From positions 1-64,000 of the forward strand of contig MBFK01000100.1 of the NCBI GenBank assembly GCA_001704765.1: DNA of 64,000 nt, in the 5' to 3' direction. The position numbers and the translations under genes are program-made. Shown here piece by piece: positions 26,183 through 35,205 of the stretch. The notes below the pieces were generated by a model, which was not told where the DNA came from, ran no database searches, and was given only the letters and a program-made list of their open reading frames with translations. Each line of letters starts with the position of its first letter. Position 1 is the stretch's first letter. Origin of the DNA: Sinorhizobium shofinae (lineage in GTDB: Bacteria > Pseudomonadota > Alphaproteobacteria > Rhizobiales > Rhizobiaceae).

Positions 26183-27682
26183 ATGCAGCAGGTAGCGGAC
26201 ATCGTCATAATCGGGTCGGGCATCGGCGGCAGCTCTCTCGCCTACAGTCTTGCGGGCTGCGGAAAGCGCATCGTCATTCTCGAGCGCGGGGAGTATCTCA
26301 AGGACACGCCCGAGGCTCGGGACGACGTGGCGATTTTCCAGAAGGGCTTCTACAGGTCGACTGAAGAATGGGTGGGTACCGATGGCGAGTCGTTCTTGCC
26401 GGGCAACTACTACTACGTCGGGGGCAATTCGAAGTTCTTCGGGGCGGTGATGTACCGCTACCGGGCCGAGGACTTTGAGCCGCGGCCGCACATGGACGGC
26501 AGGTCGCCTGGCTGGCCGCTGAGCTACGCCGACATCGAGCCTTGGTACGAGAGGGCGGAGGAAGTCTACAGCGTCCGCGGTACGGCCGAGCAGGATCCGA
26601 CGGAGCCGCCCCGATCGCATCCCTACCGCTTCCCGGCTGTTCCCGATGAGCCGGCCATTGCCGCAGTACGTGACAGGTTGCGCAAGGCCGGCGTCCACCC
26701 GGCAAGCCTGCCGTTGGCGATCGATATCGAGGAATGGCTCCGACGGGCGAAGACGGGTTGGGATGCGTTCCCGAATACCGGACGTGGCAAGATCGACGCG
26801 GAGGTCGGCCCGCTTGCTAGCGCCTTGGCGCACCCGAACGTAAGTGTCATCACGGGCGCCAATGTGGTGCGGCTGGAAACGGATCCGTCCGGCACGAAGG
26901 TGACGGCCGCAGTGTTCATCAAAGACGGTGGAGAGCAGCGGATCGGCGCCGACATTTTCGCAGTCGCTGCCGGCGCGGTTCAGTCCGCCGCGCTACTGCT
27001 GAGGTCGGCCAATGACGCGCATCCTCGGGGTCTTGCCAACAGCTCCGATCAGCTTGGCCGCAACTTCATGAATCACAACACGACCGCGATGCTGACGATC
27101 GACCCAAGGTCTCGCAACACCGCCGTCTATCAGAAGACCTTGGCCTTCAACGACTTCTACAACAAGGATCCGGACACAGGCTTCCCGTTGGGCAATGTTC
27201 AACTGCTCGGCCATATCACCGGCAATATCCTGAAGGCCCAAACGCCGACGGTGCCCGCATGGATGGCAGGGCTCATGGCGCGTTATGCCTATGGATGGTT
27301 CCTCACGAGCGAGGACCTTCCGAATCCCGAGAGCCGCGTCATGGTGCGGGACGGCAAGATCGTGATGCATTGGGTGCGCTCCAACATGCGTGCCCATGAA
27401 ACGCTGATCAAAAGAACCCGCGACGTCATGCGCAGGGCCGGCTTTCCCATCGTGCTGACACGCACTTTCGGCCGCAAAACGACCTCACACCAGTGCGGCA
27501 CGGCAAGGCTGGGCGATGACCCTCAGAGCTCTGTCGTGTCCCTCGACTGCCGGACACATGATCTCGACAATCTCTATGTGACCGATGCTTCGGTGCTGCC
27601 GACATCTGCTGCGGTCAATCCGGCTCTGACGATCGCGGCACTCGCCATCAAGGCGGGGCACGCGATCAAGGCACGGTCGTAA
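26183..27682 (+). CDS. GMC-family FAD oxidoreductase (gluconate/glucoside dehydrogenase-like)
   Basis: From ATG 26183 (AGGA before it) the protein has 499 residues. It has an N-terminal FAD-binding Rossmann motif (IIGSGIGGSSLAYSLAG, residues about 8-24) and C-terminal catalytic His in TSHQCGTARLG and Asn in VNPALTIAAL. It resembles the large subunits of membrane or periplasmic sugar dehydrogenases (gluconate 2-dehydrogenase, glucoside 3-dehydrogenase). However, it has no export signal and no small subunit or cytochrome gene beside it. A cytoplasmic oxidation of a sugar hydroxyl to a ketone is therefore suggested. It follows the ATPase gene by 11 bp in the same operon. Confidence 0.9.
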   Translation: MQQVADIVIIGSGIGGSSLAYSLAGCGKRIVILERGEYLKDTPEARDDVAIFQKGFYRSTEEWVGTDGESFLPGNYYYVGGNSKFFGAVMYRYRAEDFEPRPHMDGRSPGWPLSYADIEPWYERAEEVYSVRGTAEQDPTEPPRSHPYRFPAVPDEPAIAAVRDRLRKAGVHPASLPLAIDIEEWLRRAKTGWDAFPNTGRGKIDAEVGPLASALAHPNVSVITGANVVRLETDPSGTKVTAAVFIKDGGEQRIGADIFAVAAGAVQSAALLLRSANDAHPRGLANSSDQLGRNFMNHNTTAMLTIDPRSRNTAVYQKTLAFNDFYNKDPDTGFPLGNVQLLGHITGNILKAQTPTVPAWMAGLMARYAYGWFLTSEDLPNPESRVMVRDGKIVMHWVRSNMRAHETLIKRTRDVMRRAGFPIVLTRTFGRKTTSHQCGTARLGDDPQSSVVSLDCRTHDLDNLYVTDASVLPTSAAVNPALTIAALAIKAGHAIKARS

Positions 27683-27705
27683 GTTCGACGGTCGGGGAGG
27701 ACCTA

Positions 27706-29289
27706 ATGGTTGACTACATCGTCATTGGCGGCGGTTCCACCGGGTGCGTGGTTGCCTCTCGCCTGTCCGAAGATCCCGATAAGTCGGTCGTCCTTTTGGA
27801 AGAGGGGCCGCGAGACATAAATCCTTACATTCACATACCTGGCGCCTACTACAAGACCGCACAGGGTTCTTTGCTGAGGCGCATGCCATGGATCCCAAGA
27901 CCGGAACAGGATCGATCCGAAGCCCCGACAATGGTGCAGGCAAGCGTTCTCGGAGGAGGGAGCTCCGTCAACGCTATGATTTACATCAGGGGCGTTCCCT
28001 CCGACTACGATCGATGGGTAGAGCTTGGCGCGACAGGCTGGAGCTATGGTGATGTTCTTCCCTATTTCCTGAAGGCTGAGGATAACAACCGCTTTTGCAA
28101 TGAGAGCCACGCAGTCGGCGGTCCCCTCGGCGTTTCAGATATCGAATATATTCATCCCTTGACGCGAGCATGGCTGCTGGCCTGCCAGCAGGCAGGTCTA
28201 CCCTACAACCCGGACTTCAATTCCGGCAACCAAGCGGGTTGTGGCCTGTATCAGATTACCGCGAGGAATGGCAGGCGCAGCAGCGCTGCTGTCGCCTACA
28301 TCAGACCGGCGCGCAAGAGACGTAACTTGCGGGTCGAGACCGGCGCCCGCGTCACACGAGTCATTATCGAAAAGGGAAGGGCAGTCGGCGTCGAATACGT
28401 GAAAGGTAGGCGAACCCAGATCTTGCGCGCCGACCGGGAGGTCATCCTATCGGCCGGAGCCATAAACTCCCCGAAGCTGCTGATGTTGTCCGGCATTGGA
28501 CCTGCTCAACATCTCGAGAAGCACGGCATCAAAGTGCACGCCGATCTCCCCGGTGTAGGCCAGAATCTCCAGGATCACATCGAGATTTCGCTCATCTACC
28601 AACTTGCTGGTCCCCACAGTTACGACAAATACAAGAAGCTGCATTGGAAGGCGCTTGCAGGCCTGAATTATCTTCTGTTCAGGGGAGGGCCAGCATCGTC
28701 AAACCTGATTGAAGGTGGCGCATTCTGGTGGGGCAATAAAGACGAACCGGTTCCGGACATCCAATACTTCATGGTGGTGGGGGCCGGAATAGAGGAAGGA
28801 GTGGACACTGTACCGGGAGGCAACGGTTGCACGATCAATCTCGGACAGATACGACCCCGATCGAGGGGCAACATAAGTCTCAACAGCATCAATCCGATCG
28901 AGCCTCCGCGTGTCACGCCAAACTACTTCGCCGACCCGCATGACTTGGAGGCTTTGACGGACGGCACCATGTTTGCCATGGACATCATGGATCAGCCCGC
29001 GATCCGTCGGTACCTCGCTCGACGGCATATTCCCGCTGCTACGTCTTCGCGTCAGGAGCTACGAGACTTCTGCCAACGCGAGGCTCACGCCGCATTGCAT
29101 CCCGCTGGCACCTGCCGCATTGGGCAGGATGAAATGGCGGTCGTCGATCCGCAGCTTCGAGTTCGCGGCGTCACAGGGCTTCGGGTGGCCGATGCTTCGA
29201 TCATGCCTACGCTCATCTCCGGAAATCCCAATGCGGTCTGCATCATGATCGGCGAGAAGGCTGCGGATCACCTGAAGGAGTCGGTTTAG
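27706..29289 (+). CDS. GMC-family FAD oxidoreductase (choline-dehydrogenase-like)
   Basis: The 527-residue protein is a classical GMC enzyme: FAD motif VIGGGSTGCVVASRLSEDP (residues about 5-23), a second signature ASVLGGGSSVNAMIYIRG (about residues 84-101), AGAINSPKLLMLSGIGP, and catalytic His and Asn regions (HPAGTCRIG and SGNPNAVCIMIGEKAADH). It is closer to alcohol/choline dehydrogenases than to the preceding GMC protein, so the two are not a recent duplication. GGAGGACCTA before ATG is a strong ribosome binding site. It is likely a second oxidation step in the same pathway; substrate unknown. Confidence 0.91.
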   Translation: MVDYIVIGGGSTGCVVASRLSEDPDKSVVLLEEGPRDINPYIHIPGAYYKTAQGSLLRRMPWIPRPEQDRSEAPTMVQASVLGGGSSVNAMIYIRGVPSDYDRWVELGATGWSYGDVLPYFLKAEDNNRFCNESHAVGGPLGVSDIEYIHPLTRAWLLACQQAGLPYNPDFNSGNQAGCGLYQITARNGRRSSAAVAYIRPARKRRNLRVETGARVTRVIIEKGRAVGVEYVKGRRTQILRADREVILSAGAINSPKLLMLSGIGPAQHLEKHGIKVHADLPGVGQNLQDHIEISLIYQLAGPHSYDKYKKLHWKALAGLNYLLFRGGPASSNLIEGGAFWWGNKDEPVPDIQYFMVVGAGIEEGVDTVPGGNGCTINLGQIRPRSRGNISLNSINPIEPPRVTPNYFADPHDLEALTDGTMFAMDIMDQPAIRRYLARRHIPAATSSRQELRDFCQREAHAALHPAGTCRIGQDEMAVVDPQLRVRGVTGLRVADASIMPTLISGNPNAVCIMIGEKAADHLKESV

Positions 29290-29392
29290 AGAGGCAGTGC
29301 GCCGGGCACCTGCGGCATCGATGATGACCGCGGCCGCGGAGCAGGCCTGAGCTGGTGCCGTGACGTAGCATTACATTCCGAGGGAGCAGGAA

Positions 29393-30388
29393 ATGACGAT
29401 TGAGCGTGATGCACGGGCTGTTTTCCTTCCGGCGTTCGACTCGCTGGATTTCTACGACGTCATGGAACCCTTTTTACTCAACGGCGGCTGCTCAATCCTG
29501 ATTGGAGAATCGCGAAGTGAGTATGTCGCCAGGAGGATGTCCAAAGAACGCCTGCTGAAGGAAAACGCGTCGCTGCTTATCGAGAAGATTTCGAGGTTGA
29601 GAGTTGCCAGACCACGCCTCATCGTTGCGGTCGATGAGGAGATGGCAGGAATTCGGCGGCTCGAGCGACTAGTGCCGCCGCTACCAAGTCTCGTTGAAGC
29701 GAGATCGCTCTCGCTTGTCGAAGTGGAGCGCAGATGCTTTGAAAACGCAAAGGCGGCCAGAGCGCTAGGCGTGACGATGTACCTTGCTCCGATCGCCGAT
29801 GTTGTTGACGGGCAAAATCCATGGCTCGCGGGCCGCACACTCGGTACCGACAAGGAAGAGGTCAGCCGCCTCGTTGCCGCGTATATACGCGGGGTGCAGC
29901 GCGCCGGGATCATCGCAACCACGAAGCACTTTCCCGGCTTCAATCATTTGGAGGCCGATCCAGCGCTGGTCGATGTGTCACTTAACACCTCCCGCGACAA
30001 AATTCTTTCGAACGCCGAGCCTTTTCATGCGGCTATCAAAGCCGGCACAAAAGCGATCATGGTGGGACCCGCACCGGTCATCACGATCGATCCGGAAAAT
30101 GCGGCATGCACATCCGAGCCAATAATCAGCATGCTACGTCGTGATTTTGGATTTGATGGCCTGATCGTTACTGACGACCTTGATGCACCAGCTACGATGC
30201 GTCAGCGGACGTTGCTAGACACTGCGGTTGCTTCGTTGAATGCTGGCGCGGACCTGTTGCTAGTTGCCGGAGGCCTCGATCTCGAAGAGTTGTGCGACGG
30301 TGTTGGCGAAGCAGTGAAGAACGGAGAGCTTGCAGCAGCCCGGCTTGCCATCGCTGCCAATCGCGTCCGTGTGCATGCCAGTGCTTAG
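29393..30388 (+). CDS. Glycoside hydrolase family 3-like protein with altered catalytic motifs
   Basis: This 331-residue single-domain protein resembles NagZ-type GH3 enzymes (beta-N-acetylhexosaminidase group). The nucleophile Asp is retained (LIVTDDLDAPA, about residue 262). The loop that carries the acid/base His in NagZ enzymes normally reads KHFPGHG...DSH; here it is KHFPGFNHLEADPALVD, so the His of DSH and the second Gly-His are absent. Either another residue does general acid/base work or the protein binds rather than hydrolyses. No signal peptide is present, so it acts in the cytoplasm on an imported glycoside. It is the last gene of the rightward operon (AGGGAGCAGGAA before ATG). Confidence 0.82.
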   Translation: MTIERDARAVFLPAFDSLDFYDVMEPFLLNGGCSILIGESRSEYVARRMSKERLLKENASLLIEKISRLRVARPRLIVAVDEEMAGIRRLERLVPPLPSLVEARSLSLVEVERRCFENAKAARALGVTMYLAPIADVVDGQNPWLAGRTLGTDKEEVSRLVAAYIRGVQRAGIIATTKHFPGFNHLEADPALVDVSLNTSRDKILSNAEPFHAAIKAGTKAIMVGPAPVITIDPENAACTSEPIISMLRRDFGFDGLIVTDDLDAPATMRQRTLLDTAVASLNAGADLLLVAGGLDLEELCDGVGEAVKNGELAAARLAIAANRVRVHASA

Positions 30389-31008
30389 AAAGTAGTACCT
30401 GATGGTCTGAGCAAATGGCTAGAGGAGGCATAGCTCAGGCTGCTACTCCTACAAATCGTACTCGCTCTGCATGGTACGCGGCTTGCCGGTCGCCTCAGCG
30501 GCGGCAAGAGGGTTTGCGGAGCTCTGCGGCGCACAGTTTGGAGCAACGGAAGGATTTTGTTCCTCTTGCGCCATCGCCCGGCAACTCTTCGCGCGACATC
30601 GCGCCATTCTCTCCTCCATCGAGCAGCTTGATAACTCGCCTCCGTGACGGCCCGAGCGCCAACTTGCGCCGATCACCATCATAACGGTCAAGACGGATCC
30701 GGAAGATCGCGGTCGGCTCGGCTCCAAGGCTCCGGGATCATTTTCGATTGCGAGAAACGAGCGATCAATGCCGGCACGTGCTCGCCGCCGAAGGGGCAAC
30801 ACGGATGGAAGCGGAATACAGGGACCTGATCGCCCGTGAGCGGCGGTAGGCCGCGGTATCCAAGGTAAGCAGAGACCGGAGAGACCCGCGGATCTCGATT
30901 CGCGCCAGAGGCGGCGGACAAAAGCGATGCGCGACGCTTCGCCACGGTCGCGCTTTGGTCTCGAAGAGTGCGACGATGACCATAGGGATGATCTCGCAAA
31001 GCCAGCGG
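30389..31008. other. 620-bp gap between the catabolic and chromate operons
   Basis: Open frames exist on both strands but none has a recognised domain or good start signals. The minus-strand frame near 30688-30999 has a Cys-Cys-Pro pattern but no support. The convergent 3' ends of the GH3-like gene and chrA bound it. It may hold degenerate remnants linked to insertion of the metal-resistance island. Confidence 0.4.
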
Positions 31009-32415
31009 TCACACGCCTGCGAGCGTCCAGATCATACCAGCAACAGCGCAGGCAAGCAGTGTCGCGATGATCGAAGCGTGATAGCGGAAGATTGCGATCG
31101 CGGCCGCCGCTGTCAGCACCAGCGATGGCAACACCAGTGAGGTCGGATCGGGGACGTCGAGCGCAAACCATCCGAGCCCCCATGTCATAACCTCCGAAAA
31201 CAGCGTGTGCAGGCCGAACCAGACAGCGAGGTTGAGGATCACCCCGACGACGGCGGCGGTGATCGCCGACATCGCGCCGGTCAGCGCCACGTTGTTCCGC
31301 AGCCTCTCGATGAAGGGTGCTCCGAGGAAAATCCAAAGGAAGCAGGGGACGAAGGTTACCCAGGTCGTCAGGATCGCCGCAAGCGTCGCCGCCGTCATCG
31401 GGTTCAGCGATCCCGGATCACGGTAGGCCCCCATGAAACCAACGAACTGCACGACCATGATCAGCGGCCCCGGTGTGGTTTCGGCCATGCCGAGACCATC
31501 GAGCATCTCGCCGGGCTTTAGCCAGCCATAGTGCTGAACCGCCTCCTGGGCGACATAGGCGAGGACTGCGTAGGCACCGCCAAAGGTGACGACCGCCATT
31601 TGGCTGAAGAACAGCCCGATCTGGGTGAAGACGTTGTCAACGCCCAAGAACAGAGTGAGCAGCGCCAGCGGGACGAACCAGAGCGCCAAGAACACCGCGG
31701 AGACCCGGAGCGACCAGGCGAGGTTTGGACGGGCATGGGCCGGGGTTTCCTCTCCAAGCAACGAATCTTCGTCCTTGAGAACCGGACCGGTCCCCGCCTT
31801 GTGACCGCCGCCGATCCGGAAAAGCGGCGAACCGAAGCGGCCGCCGATGTAGCCGAGGATGCCCGCCGCCAGGATGATCAGCGGGAAGGGGACGCGGAAG
31901 AAGAAGATGGCGATGAAGGCGGCTGCCGCGATGCCGATCATCAGCCGGTTCTTGAGCGCCTTGCCGCCGATCCGGAAGACGGCGTGCACGACGACGGCGA
32001 GCACCGCGGCCTTCAGACCGAAGAACAGTCCTTCGATGACCGTGACATTGCCGAAGGCGGCGTAGATATAGCTCAGGCCGAGGATGGCGAGGAAGCCCGG
32101 CAGCACGAACAGAGTGCCGGCGACGAGGCCGCCGGCGGTGCGGTGCAGGAGCCAGCCGATATAGACGGCAAGTTGCTGCGCCTCGGGTCCTGGCAGCAGC
32201 ATGCAATAGTTCAACGCGTGCAGAAAGCGATGTTCTCCGATCCAGCGTTTCTCGTCGACGAGGATGCGGTGCATCACAGCGATCTGCCCGGCCGGGCCGC
32301 CGAAGCTCAGGGCCGCGATCCTCGCCCAGACGCGGACGGCCTCACCGAAGGGAATGCCGTGACCGTACTCTTGCCGCGCCGTATCCGGCGCGGCCTTGTT
32401 TGCAATCTCGGTCAT
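31009..32415 (-). CDS. chrA: Chromate efflux transporter ChrA
   Basis: This 468-residue protein has the long, two-domain CHR layout. Each half begins with the CHR motif (FGGPAGQIAVMH near residue 38; TFGGAYAVLAYVAQEAVQHY near residue 285) and the paired segment LLPGPEAQQLAVYIG / ETTPGPLIMVVQFVG. About ten to twelve membrane helices are predicted. ChrA exports chromate from the cytoplasm. It follows chrB directly with no spacing, so the two form an operon. Confidence 0.95.
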   Translation of the reverse strand: MTEIANKAAPDTARQEYGHGIPFGEAVRVWARIAALSFGGPAGQIAVMHRILVDEKRWIGEHRFLHALNYCMLLPGPEAQQLAVYIGWLLHRTAGGLVAGTLFVLPGFLAILGLSYIYAAFGNVTVIEGLFFGLKAAVLAVVVHAVFRIGGKALKNRLMIGIAAAAFIAIFFFRVPFPLIILAAGILGYIGGRFGSPLFRIGGGHKAGTGPVLKDEDSLLGEETPAHARPNLAWSLRVSAVFLALWFVPLALLTLFLGVDNVFTQIGLFFSQMAVVTFGGAYAVLAYVAQEAVQHYGWLKPGEMLDGLGMAETTPGPLIMVVQFVGFMGAYRDPGSLNPMTAATLAAILTTWVTFVPCFLWIFLGAPFIERLRNNVALTGAMSAITAAVVGVILNLAVWFGLHTLFSEVMTWGLGWFALDVPDPTSLVLPSLVLTAAAAIAIFRYHASIIATLLACAVAGMIWTLAGV

Positions 32416-33237
32416 TCACGAATCCTTCTTCGGCGACGGCCAGTTGTGCGTTTCGTCGGTAGCATCCCGGCACCAGCGGTAAAAGGCGTCGTAGAGCAGC
32501 ATCCCCGCCTCCAGTTGCTCGAGGTCGTCGGCATACATGCGCGACAGGCCGAGCGATGCCGCCAAAAGACCGGGCGCTTGCGGAGAGAGATCGAGGCGGG
32601 AAGTGTCGGCGCCGCGCACGATCGTCGCCAGCCGCAGCAGCGGATCGGTCGAGAGGCCGAATTCCTCGACCATGACGTCGAAGGTGCAAAGCTCGCCACG
32701 ATGGCTCCAGCGGATCGGGGCGTCGATGTCGAACGGGGTCGCGGCGAAACGATCGCCGACCAGCTCGACCTCGGACGGCGACACGAAGAGGAAGACAGCC
32801 TGCGGGTCGACGAAGCGGCGGATCAGCCACGGGCAGGCGATCCGGTCGATCTTCGGCCGTGCCCGCGTCACCCAGACGGTACGTCCGCCCACATCTCGCT
32901 CCGGTATCGCGGAGGCGGGTACGGCCGGAAAGCCGCTGTCTGCCCAGGCTTCGAAGCCGCCTTCGAGCACGTCGGCGGCAATGCCATAGTGGCGAAGCCA
33001 GGCGGCAACACCGTAGCTGAGCTTCTTGCCGCGATGACAGATCACGACTGCGGAATCCGAATCGAGTCCGGCAATCCACTCCTGCACGTTGCGATAATCG
33101 CGCCGCATCGAGCCGGGTATCAGGCGCGGATCGGCGTCGAAGTCCTCGTTTATCCGCACGTCGATGAGCGCCGGGCATTTGGGCGTGCCGATAAGGCGGG
33201 CAAGTTTCTCGGGGGAAATTTCAAGAAGTGAAGACAT
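32416..33237 (-). CDS. chrB: Rhodanese-ChrB fusion, chromate resistance protein
   Basis: The 273-residue product fuses an N-terminal rhodanese domain (about residues 1-105; catalytic-loop Cys in VVICHRGKKLS) to a chromate-resistance ChrB-type domain (KIDRIACPWLIRRFVDPQA, then FDIDAPIRWSHRGELCTFD). ChrB proteins sense chromate and regulate or assist ChrA; the fused rhodanese may handle sulfur or reduce stress caused by chromate mimicry of sulfate. It is the first gene of the leftward chrB-chrA operon. The 304-bp region to its right (33238-33541) is shared with a divergent MFS gene and holds no other supported gene. Confidence 0.9.
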   Translation of the reverse strand: MSSLLEISPEKLARLIGTPKCPALIDVRINEDFDADPRLIPGSMRRDYRNVQEWIAGLDSDSAVVICHRGKKLSYGVAAWLRHYGIAADVLEGGFEAWADSGFPAVPASAIPERDVGGRTVWVTRARPKIDRIACPWLIRRFVDPQAVFLFVSPSEVELVGDRFAATPFDIDAPIRWSHRGELCTFDVMVEEFGLSTDPLLRLATIVRGADTSRLDLSPQAPGLLAASLGLSRMYADDLEQLEAGMLLYDAFYRWCRDATDETHNWPSPKKDS

Positions 33238-33541
33238 GACGCGTCCTCCGTGCTGAGCGGTTGAGTGGACGCGATGCTTCGGCTGTCGCCTCGTGGGGTG
33301 ATCGCAACCCCATGCGCGCTGTTTTCCGCTCTTTGCCCGATGCTGTCAAGCGGCTCGACTCGAAGGAAATACAGGAGCCTAATCACCTCTGGATATACGT
33401 CGATAAATTGCGCCTAGTCGCCACTGCGCCGAACCACGACTCGGTGGGCGCAAGGGTGAAATGTCTTGCGGCTAGTGGCAACCGACGCTCCGTTCCGGCA
33501 TCATATCTCGACTTCAGCTGTGCGTAGGGTCGGCAAAAGCC

Positions 33542-34777
33542 ATGAGGCTGATGCTAGCGGCCAACGATCGAGAGACCAGACCGGTGCTGCGGATTCACCC
33601 GGCAATTTTCCTTTTCGCTGCGCGCGCCCTGCGCGACATTGGCGACGGCTTCGTGGCCGTGCTGTTGCCGGTCTATCTGCTCGCCCTCGGATTTACTCCC
33701 CTTGAGGTCGGTGTCATCGCGACCGCATCGCTCCTCGGCTCCGCGCTGCTGACAATATGTGTCGGCTTCCTTGGGGCCCGGCACGATCATCGCCAGCTTC
33801 TGCTCGCTGGCGCGAGTTTGATGATCGCGACGGGTGTGGCCTTTGCCGTTGTCCACGATTACGCGCTGCTTCTGGTCATCGCGTTTGCCGGGACGATCAA
33901 CCCCTCGGCCGGCAGTGTTAGCGTGTTCGTGCCACTGGAGCACGCCGTGCTCACACGCGAAGTCACGGAGCGTGAGCGAACCAGGATGTTCGCGCGCTAC
34001 AGCCTCGTGGGCGCCTTCGCGGGCGCCATTGGTGGACTCGCTGCAGCAGTGCCTGATCTTTTGGCCCCGGTAGGCCTCGACCGCCTTGGCGGCATCAGGG
34101 CCATGTTCGTCCTTTACGCGCTTCTGGGGCTGCTCGGCGGCTTGCTCTACGCGCGCATCGCTCGCCGCCCGGCGCCAGATGCGGGCGCAACGGCTGCGCT
34201 CGGCCCGTCGCGCCATATCGTTTTCAAGCTGGCCGCCCTGTTCAGTCTCGATGCCTTCGCCGGCGGCTTCGTTGTCCAATCACTGCTCGCCCTTTGGCTT
34301 TTCGAGCGATTTGGCCTTTCACTTTCAGAGGCCGGTGTTTTCTTCTTCTGGTCGGGCGTGCTGTCGGCGCTCTCGTTTCCTGTGGCCGCATGGCTATCGC
34401 GACGCATCGGTCTGATCAACACGATGGTGTTCACACACATACCGTCCAGCATCGCTCTGATCCTGGCAGCACTTGCGCCCACACTGCCGCTCGCGCTTTT
34501 CTTTCTGCTTGTCCGGGCCGCACTGTCGCAGATGGACGTGCCGACTCGCTCGTCCTACGTGATGGCCGTCGTCACCGAGGCGGAGCGGGCAGCCGCTGCA
34601 AGCTTCACATCGGTTCCGCGTAGTCTTGCCGCCTCGGCCAGTCCTGCCTTGGCGGGCGCTCTCTTCGCCGCCTCATCCCGAGCATGGCCGCTGCTCATCT
34701 GCGGTGCATTGAAGATTGTCTACGATCTTCTCTTGCTGATGCAGTTCCGGCAGCTGAAGCCGCCGGAGGAATGCTGA
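33542..34777 (+). CDS. MFS transporter
   Basis: This 411-residue protein has twelve predicted helices and the MFS loop pattern after TM2 (GFLGARHDHRQLLLAG). It is divergent from chrB and lies beside a mobile-element scar, so it may belong to the resistance cargo. The substrate is unknown; drug or anion export are both possible. Start codon choice (ATG 33542 or 33551) is uncertain because the ribosome binding site is weak. C-terminal FTSVPRSLAASASPALAGAL is typical of drug-export MFS proteins. Confidence 0.85.
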   Translation: MRLMLAANDRETRPVLRIHPAIFLFAARALRDIGDGFVAVLLPVYLLALGFTPLEVGVIATASLLGSALLTICVGFLGARHDHRQLLLAGASLMIATGVAFAVVHDYALLLVIAFAGTINPSAGSVSVFVPLEHAVLTREVTERERTRMFARYSLVGAFAGAIGGLAAAVPDLLAPVGLDRLGGIRAMFVLYALLGLLGGLLYARIARRPAPDAGATAALGPSRHIVFKLAALFSLDAFAGGFVVQSLLALWLFERFGLSLSEAGVFFFWSGVLSALSFPVAAWLSRRIGLINTMVFTHIPSSIALILAALAPTLPLALFFLLVRAALSQMDVPTRSSYVMAVVTEAERAAAASFTSVPRSLAASASPALAGALFAASSRAWPLLICGALKIVYDLLLLMQFRQLKPPEEC

Positions 34778-34908
34778 CGCAACCGGCGAACAACGGCCGC
34801 TGCGATGGCTCGATACGGCTGTTGAGGTCGTGCCTATGCCCTTTGTCACTCGCAGGGGCATGCTGAGTGACACACCAAACCGCCGTCCTCAACAAGAGGG
34901 GAGTGCCC

Positions 34909-35000
34909 ATGCGCATTGCTCGGGTCTATCTGCGCGTCAGCTCGCTAAGGACAGGATCGCGAGAGGCAGGAGTTGATCATCGACCAGGCCGAGGGTGCCG
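34909..35000 (+). pseudogene. Frameshifted N-terminal remnant of a serine resolvase
   Basis: From ATG 34909 (GAGGGGAG upstream) the frame reads MRIARVYLRVSS, the catalytic N terminus of Tn3-type resolvases, with nucleophile Ser in RVS. The frame then shifts by one base near 34945-34948: the +1 frame continues DRERQELIIDQAEGAG, the next conserved block of the same family. After about 35000 the homology stops and IS66 tnpB sequence begins. It is a dead fragment and marks a past transposon next to the chromate genes. Confidence 0.8.
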
Positions 35001-35105
35001 GTTGTCCTGGAGAAAGGCCGCCTTCCATGGCCATCGGTCGCCAATGGAACGGCACGGCTGACGGCGGCGCAACTGGCGATGCCATGGGAAGGGATTGACT
35101 GGCAG
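35001..35105 (+). mobile_element. IS66-family tnpB (Orf2) C-terminal fragment
   Basis: In the frame starting near 34995 the translation LEKGRLPWPS, VANGTARLTAAQLAM and WEGIDWQL matches the conserved C terminus of the IS66 Orf2/TnpB accessory protein. The rest of the element is missing. It abuts the resolvase remnant with no gap, so one insertion or deletion joined two unrelated mobile elements. Confidence 0.75.
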
Positions 35106-35205
35106 CTGTCGTGCTGGACCTGTGTCGATTGGCTAAAACGCCCAGCCGGGCAAGGATCGAGGGCGCGTTACCTCGGCCGGGAGTGCGGACACCTTCTTTG
35201 CGCCT

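Noticed and set aside
31531-33231. 566-residue plus-strand ORF across chrA and chrB
   Set aside because: Antisense shadow frame, rich in Arg/Asp/Glu as typical for high-GC reverse frames; ChrA and ChrB are unambiguous.
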